In this document: in pieces, positions 59,174 through 64,000 of the stretch | Layout: each line of letters starts with the position of its first letter | Numbering within the stretch: position 1 is the stretch's first letter | NCBI GenBank assembly: GCA_025057645.1 | Contig: JANXBJ010000015.1 | Location: 1-64,000 of the forward strand | Origin: Anaerolineales bacterium | Lineage (GTDB): Bacteria > Chloroflexota > Anaerolineae > Anaerolineales > UBA4823 | Length of the DNA: 64,000 bases | Reading direction: 5' to 3' | Notes under the pieces: model-generated | Told to the model about the DNA's origin: nothing | Databases searched by the model: none | The model's input: the letters and a program-made list of their open reading frames with translations, nothing else | Translations under genes and position numbers: made by a program

Positions 59174-60543
59174 GGCGCACCTTGTGCCACAACCTGGTTC
59201 GCCCGCCGGCGCAGTGTCCAAACAAACACCACCACCGAGAGACTGACACCGAGGATATAGGATGCGGAGAGCAAGGCTGCGTTGGCCAGATAGCCAAATC
59301 TTGGTACTAGCAAAAAGATGCCGATGATTTTCAAGATCGCCAAGCCAAAGTTGACCTGGGCGGGGAACTCGGCTCTGCCAATGGCGAGCAAGGCGGGGCG
59401 GTGCCAGTAAAAGGTATTGGCAACCAGAAAGCCAAGCAGTAAGATCAATAAAGCCGGATAGGCCGGTAGATAGGGTTCGGTGTAAAGAATGCGGATCAGG
59501 GGCTTACCGAATAACCCCAAGCCCACAGCGGCGGTAAGCGTATAGCCCCCGGCGAGGAGGCTTGCCTGGCGCAACAAGGCGCGCACCCCGTTCCAATCGC
59601 CGCGCACCATTTGGCGGGAGAGTTCAGGATAGGTTGTTTGAGGCAAAGGGCTGACCGGCATTTGCACGATGTTGACCAAGGAGAGCGCCAGTTTGTAATA
59701 GCCGGTTTCCAGCGGGTTGCGCAGGAAGGAAATCCACAATAGCTCACTGTCTTTGTTGATCAGGCTCAGCGAGGAGCTGATGTTGGTGCTGACCGCAAAG
59801 CGGGCAAGCTCTCCGAATTTTGGGCGCAGCAGGTGGAGGGGCGTTTGCCACCAGTCCTTTCCCCAGCGCAGGCTCGCCTCGCGCAACGCAGCCCAGGTGA
59901 AACCCAACGCACCAACCGATTTGCCCAAGATATATGCCCAGAGAACGCTCTCTAAACCCCTCTGAGTAACGTAGGCGAGGAGGATAAAGAACAAGGTCAC
60001 CAGGCTGCCGGCGACCTGCAGCCATGCCAAGCGCCGAAAGCGATCGAAGATTTGCAGCAAGCCCGTTGAAGATTCGGCGATCAGGTTGGCGATCACGATC
60101 CAACCGTAGAGCACAAACCAGTTGACGGTTGAGGCGTCTTTTGCCAGCCAGCGGGCACCCAGTGGCGCCAACGCCCAAATCAGGGAAAAAGCGACTAGCG
60201 AAGCTCCCATCTCAACCAATGCCGCTGCCTTGAACAGCGCCGCCGAGCGGTTGCGGTCGCCTTGCTCCTCAAATTCGCCCACATAGCGCACCACCAACTC
60301 GCTCATGCGGAAGGAGGCAAAGCGATTGATCACGCTGGTAAAGACAATAATGGCCCCTAAAATACCGAAGTTTGCCACCCCCAACAGGCGCGCGATGAGA
60401 ATGCCCTGCACCATGCCGATGGCTGCCACAAGCCCGGTGGCGCTAAAGAGATACGCCGAATTTTTCACCACCCGCCGCAAGAGGGAATTGGCGAAAAACT
60501 TCTCCAGCAAGCGGCGAACCCGATCGCTTAACGCAAGATTCAT
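59170..60543 (-). CDS. Polysaccharide flippase (Wzx/MATE-like oligosaccharide exporter)
   Basis: 457 aa with 12-14 membrane segments. N-terminal VVKNSAYLFSATGLVAAIGMVQGILIARLLGVANFG is typical of the polysaccharide biosynthesis/MVF superfamily that flips lipid-linked oligosaccharides. ATG 60543 overlaps the upstream epimerase stop by 4 nt. The whole block of epimerase, flippase and two glycosyltransferases is translationally chained, so it is one polysaccharide operon. Confidence 0.9.
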   Translation of the reverse strand: MNLALSDRVRRLLEKFFANSLLRRVVKNSAYLFSATGLVAAIGMVQGILIARLLGVANFGILGAIIVFTSVINRFASFRMSELVVRYVGEFEEQGDRNRSAALFKAAALVEMGASLVAFSLIWALAPLGARWLAKDASTVNWFVLYGWIVIANLIAESSTGLLQIFDRFRRLAWLQVAGSLVTLFFILLAYVTQRGLESVLWAYILGKSVGALGFTWAALREASLRWGKDWWQTPLHLLRPKFGELARFAVSTNISSSLSLINKDSELLWISFLRNPLETGYYKLALSLVNIVQMPVSPLPQTTYPELSRQMVRGDWNGVRALLRQASLLAGGYTLTAAVGLGLFGKPLIRILYTEPYLPAYPALLILLLGFLVANTFYWHRPALLAIGRAEFPAQVNFGLAILKIIGIFLLVPRFGYLANAALLSASYILGVSLSVVVFVWTLRRRANQVVAQGAP

Positions 60544-61520
60544 GTCACCACTTGGCTCGCCCAAGCACGCTCCCTGAGATACCATTCCACCAGAGATTTC
60601 ACACCCTCTTGTAAACCAACCTTGGGCTGCCAGCCAAGGCGGGCTTGGGCTTTGCGCGTATCGGCCCAGTTAGCGTACATATCTGCAGGATGGGCTGGGG
60701 CATAAATCACTTGAGCGCGTTTGCCGGTCAACTGCTCGAAGAGGGTCAGCAGTTCAACAATTCGGATCGTTTCATGCCCGCCTAAATTTAAGATTTCGTA
60801 GCCCAGCGGTTGCAAGGCTAAGATCGTGCCTTCGGCAATATCATCCACGTAGGTGAAGCCGCGCGACTGCGTGCCATCGCCGTAAATGGTGACCGGCTTT
60901 CCCTCCATGATCCCCTGCACAAAGCGGAACATGACCATATCCGGGCGTCCGGCGGGTCCATAAACCGTGAAATAGCGCACCACGGTAATGTCCAAGCCAT
61001 AGAGGTAATGGTAGGTATGACACAGAACCTCGGCAGCCTTTTTGCTGGCGGCATAAGGCTGCAGGGGATGGTCACTGCTGGCGTCCTCGGGGGTGGGCAG
61101 GGGAGCATCGGCGCCATAGACGCTAGAGGTCGAGGCGAGAAGGAATTTCTTGATCCCGTGCTGACGGCAGGCTTCCAGCAGATTGAGCGTGCCGGTCAGG
61201 TTGGTCTGGTAATACACCCATGGGTCGAGCAAGGATTGGCGCACACCAGCGCGAGCCGCCAAATTGATCACCGCCTGCCAGCCATTGGCGGGCATCTTAG
61301 CAAACAACGCCCGCACTGCCTCGGGTTCGCCGATATCCATGCGCTCAAAGGTGAAATTGGGGTAGGCCAAGAGTTTTCTTAAGCGATAGTCCTTTAAGCG
61401 CACATCGTAGGCGTCGTTGAGATTATCCACCCCGTAGACCGTATGCCCATCGTTGAGCAACCGTTCGGCAACCATAGCGCCGATGAAGCCAGCTACGCCG
61501 GTAATCAAGTAGTCACTCAT
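60540..61520 (-). CDS. NAD-dependent sugar epimerase (UDP-glucuronate 4-epimerase type)
   Basis: 326-aa extended SDR. NAD motif TGVAGFIG (7-14), VDNLNDAYDVRLKDYRL (the Asn-Asp-Tyr-Asp stretch usual in UDP-GlcA epimerases), STSSVYG (130-136), catalytic Tyr156 and Lys160 (YAASK), and PAGRPDMVMFRF. It is expected to interconvert UDP-GlcA and UDP-GalA, or a related UDP-sugar, as precursor for the polysaccharide. First gene of the chained operon, 42 nt downstream of the DNA methyltransferase gene. Confidence 0.88.
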   Translation of the reverse strand: MSDYLITGVAGFIGAMVAERLLNDGHTVYGVDNLNDAYDVRLKDYRLRKLLAYPNFTFERMDIGEPEAVRALFAKMPANGWQAVINLAARAGVRQSLLDPWVYYQTNLTGTLNLLEACRQHGIKKFLLASTSSVYGADAPLPTPEDASSDHPLQPYAASKKAAEVLCHTYHYLYGLDITVVRYFTVYGPAGRPDMVMFRFVQGIMEGKPVTIYGDGTQSRGFTYVDDIAEGTILALQPLGYEILNLGGHETIRIVELLTLFEQLTGKRAQVIYAPAHPADMYANWADTRKAQARLGWQPKVGLQEGVKSLVEWYLRERAWASQVVT

Positions 61521-61562
61521 CCTTTTGAAGCCTCGCTTTTAGCTTTTCTCCGGTCACCTGGT

Positions 61563-62957
61563 CTACCTAAGGAGGGTGAGAATGGTTTCTCTCAAACCAT
61601 AACTGCGGATTTGCCCCGACCGCCGCTCCCGCGCTTTCTCCAATCTTTCGACCGTTAGCCCCAATTCTTCTCCAATGCGGGCTAAAATCAAATCGGTTGG
61701 GACATAAACATCGGCGATCAGGCTGTCTCCCACCACAAGGACGAATCGCCCGCCTTTGTTCAAGTATCGGACAACGTTCCGCATCACTTGGTATAGATCG
61801 TCAAAATACTTGTGTACGATTTCGGGCATGTCCTGACGGCGGTAAGTGCCCCGTTGTTCAATGCTGGCCCGGATGTCGGCTTTGATCTGCTCGATCCAAG
61901 GATGGGTGTACCTCTGGGTCTGAGAGAACTGACGAACCAAGCCTTTGGAGACGTTATCGCAAACCACCATTTGATCTTTCAAACCCTTCAGCTCGCGGTG
62001 GCTTTGCCCAAAGCCCAACCACCCCATCTCGATTTTATAGTTCATCACGTAATCCAACCCGTTCATGTAGGGTGGAGAGGTGATGATCAAGTCCACTTTT
62101 TCAGGGATTTGGACGCTCATCGAGTTGCCTAAGACAACGATGCTCGGCGTATTCAGAGCAGAGGCATACTGGCTTTGGCATCGCTGCAGATCGGCTGCGA
62201 TTTGTTGGCACTTTTGGGCAAAGAGTTGAAAAGGCGCTTCATCTGCGACACGTTTCTCGCGACAGTAGCCCAAACATGGCGAGCGTTTTAGATTGCTACA
62301 GTCAATCAAGATCGAAGCAAAGGCTAAAAGAGCTAAGTTCTTAAGGGCTAGACTCTCTGCAGTTGCTGCTTCGAGGGCATCGATCGCTCCCTTTAATTTT
62401 TCGAGATTTCTCAACACAGGAATCCTAAAATGGGTTTCAGATTTCAAGAAAGAAGGGGCTGCAAAACGGGGCGGGGAGGGTTGGGCACAAGTCTTGAGGA
62501 TTAGCTCGGTGGTTCTCAGCCACTTTTCGGGGGAGAGATGCCAAGAATTCACCTTCACCGAAGCAATGAAATGGAGCAGAGGATTGAGCTCAATCCCGAC
62601 CGATGGGCAGCGGTTTAGCTTTGCTTGTACCAGAACCGTGCCGCTGCCCGCAAAGGGGTCGAGCACTACGGGATGGGGACAGTCCTTGCGATAACGGTCT
62701 AAGGTGCGCTGCACAAAGCCCGCAGAGAACCCCTGCACATAGGGCGACCAGCGATGGATCGGCTCATCGGTGTTCGGTTGGAATTGAATCTCTTGGGGAA
62801 CGTGAATTAATTGCCAACCGCCTTCCTGCAAGTAGGGCAAAGCATCCTCATCCGAATTCCCGTATTGTTTTGGGGAGCGAATGACGTTTTTTCGCCTTGC
62901 CGTCAGCAGGGTAAAATCTTCCAGCCCGAAGAGAGTCTCTTGCGAAAGCGGAACCAT
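61563..62957 (-). CDS. DNA methyltransferase (amino-methylating, DPFAGSG/SPPY type), orphan
   Basis: 464 aa. Motif I DPFAGSGTV (100-108), followed by GIELNPL, a long central region with a CxxC-like pair (CSNLKRSPC), and motif IV TSPPY (about 290-294). The order I then IV and the SPPY tetrad indicate N4-cytosine or N6-adenine methylation. No restriction endonuclease is adjacent, so it is an orphan enzyme or part of a system elsewhere. A TATAAT box (minus strand, 62965-62970) ends 7 nt before the ATG, giving a probable leaderless transcript. Confidence 0.87.
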   Translation of the reverse strand: MVPLSQETLFGLEDFTLLTARRKNVIRSPKQYGNSDEDALPYLQEGGWQLIHVPQEIQFQPNTDEPIHRWSPYVQGFSAGFVQRTLDRYRKDCPHPVVLDPFAGSGTVLVQAKLNRCPSVGIELNPLLHFIASVKVNSWHLSPEKWLRTTELILKTCAQPSPPRFAAPSFLKSETHFRIPVLRNLEKLKGAIDALEAATAESLALKNLALLAFASILIDCSNLKRSPCLGYCREKRVADEAPFQLFAQKCQQIAADLQRCQSQYASALNTPSIVVLGNSMSVQIPEKVDLIITSPPYMNGLDYVMNYKIEMGWLGFGQSHRELKGLKDQMVVCDNVSKGLVRQFSQTQRYTHPWIEQIKADIRASIEQRGTYRRQDMPEIVHKYFDDLYQVMRNVVRYLNKGGRFVLVVGDSLIADVYVPTDLILARIGEELGLTVERLEKARERRSGQIRSYGLRETILTLLR

Positions 62958-62964
62958 CGCCCGT

Positions 62965-62970
62965 ATTATA
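62965..62970 (-). promoter_or_regulatory. -10 element of the DNA methyltransferase gene
   Basis: TATAAT on the minus strand with only 7 nt (ACGGGCG) to the ATG at 62957; transcription would begin at the start codon or one base before. No -35 consensus was seen. Confidence 0.5.
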
Positions 62971-63161
62971 AATCACTAGCCCACACCATCCCTCAGGAAT
63001 ACTCACCGACCTGAAAGAGATTTTAGTTCTCATTTTTTCTCTGTAACCCTAAGCAATGCTCGGCTAAGTCTGCCTAAGCTCGACAACACATTTTTGGACT
63101 GTCATTCGGAGATAGAGCTGTCAAATACCGTTCAAGAATCGACGATAAAGATTCCTATAAC

Positions 63162-64000
63162 TTAGAGCCGAACGACTTTGGGATTGTCTTTGCCGAGTTT
63201 GCCTAGGGCGTTGCGCGTATCAACAATCAACCGGGCGTTTTCGAGGATGGCGACATAGTTATAGCTGCTGTGATTGGTGACGATGACCACACAATCCGCT
63301 TGGCGCACGGCTTCCCACAGGTCGGGGACACTGTGATAATCCATTCCATCGTGGTTCAAGGAGGGAATGTAGGGGTCGTGATAGCTCACAAGGGCACCCT
63401 TTTGGTGAAGCAAGCCGATGACATCCAGAGCGGGTGATTCGCGCAGGTCGTCAATATCGGGTTTGTAGGCAGCACCTAACACCAACACCCGGCTATCTTT
63501 GAGCGGTTTGCCCTGCATGTTCAGCGCATCTTGCACCTTGCCGACCACATAGCGTGGCATATTGGTGTTGATCTCGGAGGCCAACTCGATAAAGCGGGCG
63601 GTGTATTTTAGGGCGCGCAGCTTCCACGAGAGATACAACGGGTCGATGGGGATGCAGTGACCGCCTAAACCAGGACCAGGAGTGAACTTCATAAAACCAA
63701 ACGGTTTGGTCGCTGCAGCATCGATGACCTCCCAGACATCGATTCCCAGCCGGTCGCACATGATCGCCATCTCGTTGACCATGCCGATATTGATCATGCG
63801 GAAGGTGTTTTCGAGCAGCTTCGCCATTTCCGCCACTTCCGCCGAGGAAACCGGCACCACGGTCTGCAGCGCTTGCTGATACCAAAAACAAGCGACTTCT
63901 GTGCAGGCCGGAGTGATTCCTCCGACCACCTTAGGGGTGTTGTAGGTCGTCCAATCAGTGCGACCGGGGTCGACGCGCTCGGGCGAGAAGGCAAGGAAGA
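63162..64000 (-). CDS. Nucleotide-sugar dehydrogenase (UDP-GlcNAc/ManNAc 6-dehydrogenase type), 5' part outside window
   Basis: C-terminal about 280 residues of a UDP-sugar dehydrogenase. The frame is open to the window edge (FLAFSPERVDPGRTDW reads through 64000-63945), so the start lies beyond. Visible motifs: SPERVDPG, AEMAKLLENTFRMINIGMVNEMA, GPGLGGHCIPIDP with the catalytic Cys, and the C-terminal domain VLGAAYKPDIDDLRESPALDVI. The family oxidises UDP-GlcNAc or UDP-ManNAc to the uronic acid with NAD. It would supply acidic sugars to the polysaccharide operon downstream. 204 nt without a gene separate it from the DNA methyltransferase. Confidence 0.92.
   Translation of the reverse strand, partial: FLAFSPERVDPGRTDWTTYNTPKVVGGITPACTEVACFWYQQALQTVVPVSSAEVAEMAKLLENTFRMINIGMVNEMAIMCDRLGIDVWEVIDAAATKPFGFMKFTPGPGLGGHCIPIDPLYLSWKLRALKYTARFIELASEINTNMPRYVVGKVQDALNMQGKPLKDSRVLVLGAAYKPDIDDLRESPALDVIGLLHQKGALVSYHDPYIPSLNHDGMDYHSVPDLWEAVRQADCVVIVTNHSSYNYVAILENARLIVDTRNALGKLGKDNPKVVRL

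Noticed and set aside
1-64000. Mobile elements, prophage, tRNA or rRNA genes
   Set aside because: No transposase, integrase, terminal repeats with target duplications, or tRNA/rRNA signatures could be recognised by eye; a covariance or profile scan could still find a short tRNA.

Overview
The window looks like a chromosomal segment of a non-phototrophic, probably anaerobic Chloroflexota bacterium, most likely Anaerolineae. This is inferred from several traits. Secreted and membrane proteins carry Thr-Pro (TPTPT) linkers. There is a single-chain pyruvate:ferredoxin oxidoreductase next to a dihydroorotate-dehydrogenase-like protein, a fused glyQS, a T-box on pheST, a glutamate-mutase-L-like ASKHA protein without any mutase, and two pyrrolysine-free methylamine-methyltransferase homologues. 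No IS element, prophage, CRISPR array, tRNA or rRNA was seen. The one clear RNA gene is rnpB (RNase P RNA, about 56215-56640, +).

Layout. 1-573: 3' end of ptsI. 771-4700 (-): pheS-pheT behind a T-box leader with its own promoter, directly downstream of kamA (4740-6074). 6415-10055 (+): acyl-CoA dehydrogenase, LysM membrane protein, response regulator and inositol-monophosphatase family protein, convergent with surE; then tyrS (-). 12541-18329 (-): a tight operon of a corrinoid protein, an MtmB-type methyltransferase without pyrrolysine, a YkoE/YkoD/YkoC-type ECF transporter and a small PH-like membrane protein. 18683-20238 (+): ECF sigma factor and zinc-finger anti-sigma factor. 20578-21339 (+): heptad-repeat protein with a PD-(D/E)XK-like domain. 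21432-26105 (-): DHOD-like protein and NifJ. 26379-34224 (+): an eight-gene cluster of unknown function. It encodes several membrane proteins, a zinc-ribbon membrane protein, the ASKHA protein and an LPATG-ending protein.

34268-49999 holds a phosphohexomutase, a cyclic-nucleotide-binding/PH membrane protein, a second heptad-repeat nuclease-like protein, def, recF, a YedF-like DsrE protein, a methyltransferase-MFS pair, two small Thr/Pro-rich proteins, a polytopic membrane protein, an EamA transporter and glyQS. glyQS has an unusual structured leader (50000-50256). 50257-54506 holds nagA and an M24 peptidase-SDR-mutarotase operon; 54602-56053 is an MttB-family methyltransferase. 56621-64000 (-) is a surface-polysaccharide region: two GT4 glycosyltransferases, a flippase, a sugar epimerase, an orphan DNA methyltransferase and the 3' part of a nucleotide-sugar dehydrogenase. 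One glycosyltransferase gene carries an array of GC-rich repeats and is broken at a 12-nt homopolymer, so it may be phase variable.

Working together: PheST, TyrS, GlyQS, Def, RecF and RNase P are housekeeping. NifJ, KamA, acyl-CoA dehydrogenase and the corrinoid methyltransferases point to anaerobic amino-acid, amine and acyl-CoA metabolism. The main candidates for undescribed biology are the pyrrolysine-less MtmB/corrinoid/ECF operon and the 26379-34224 membrane cluster. All family assignments were made by reading motifs, without database searches.
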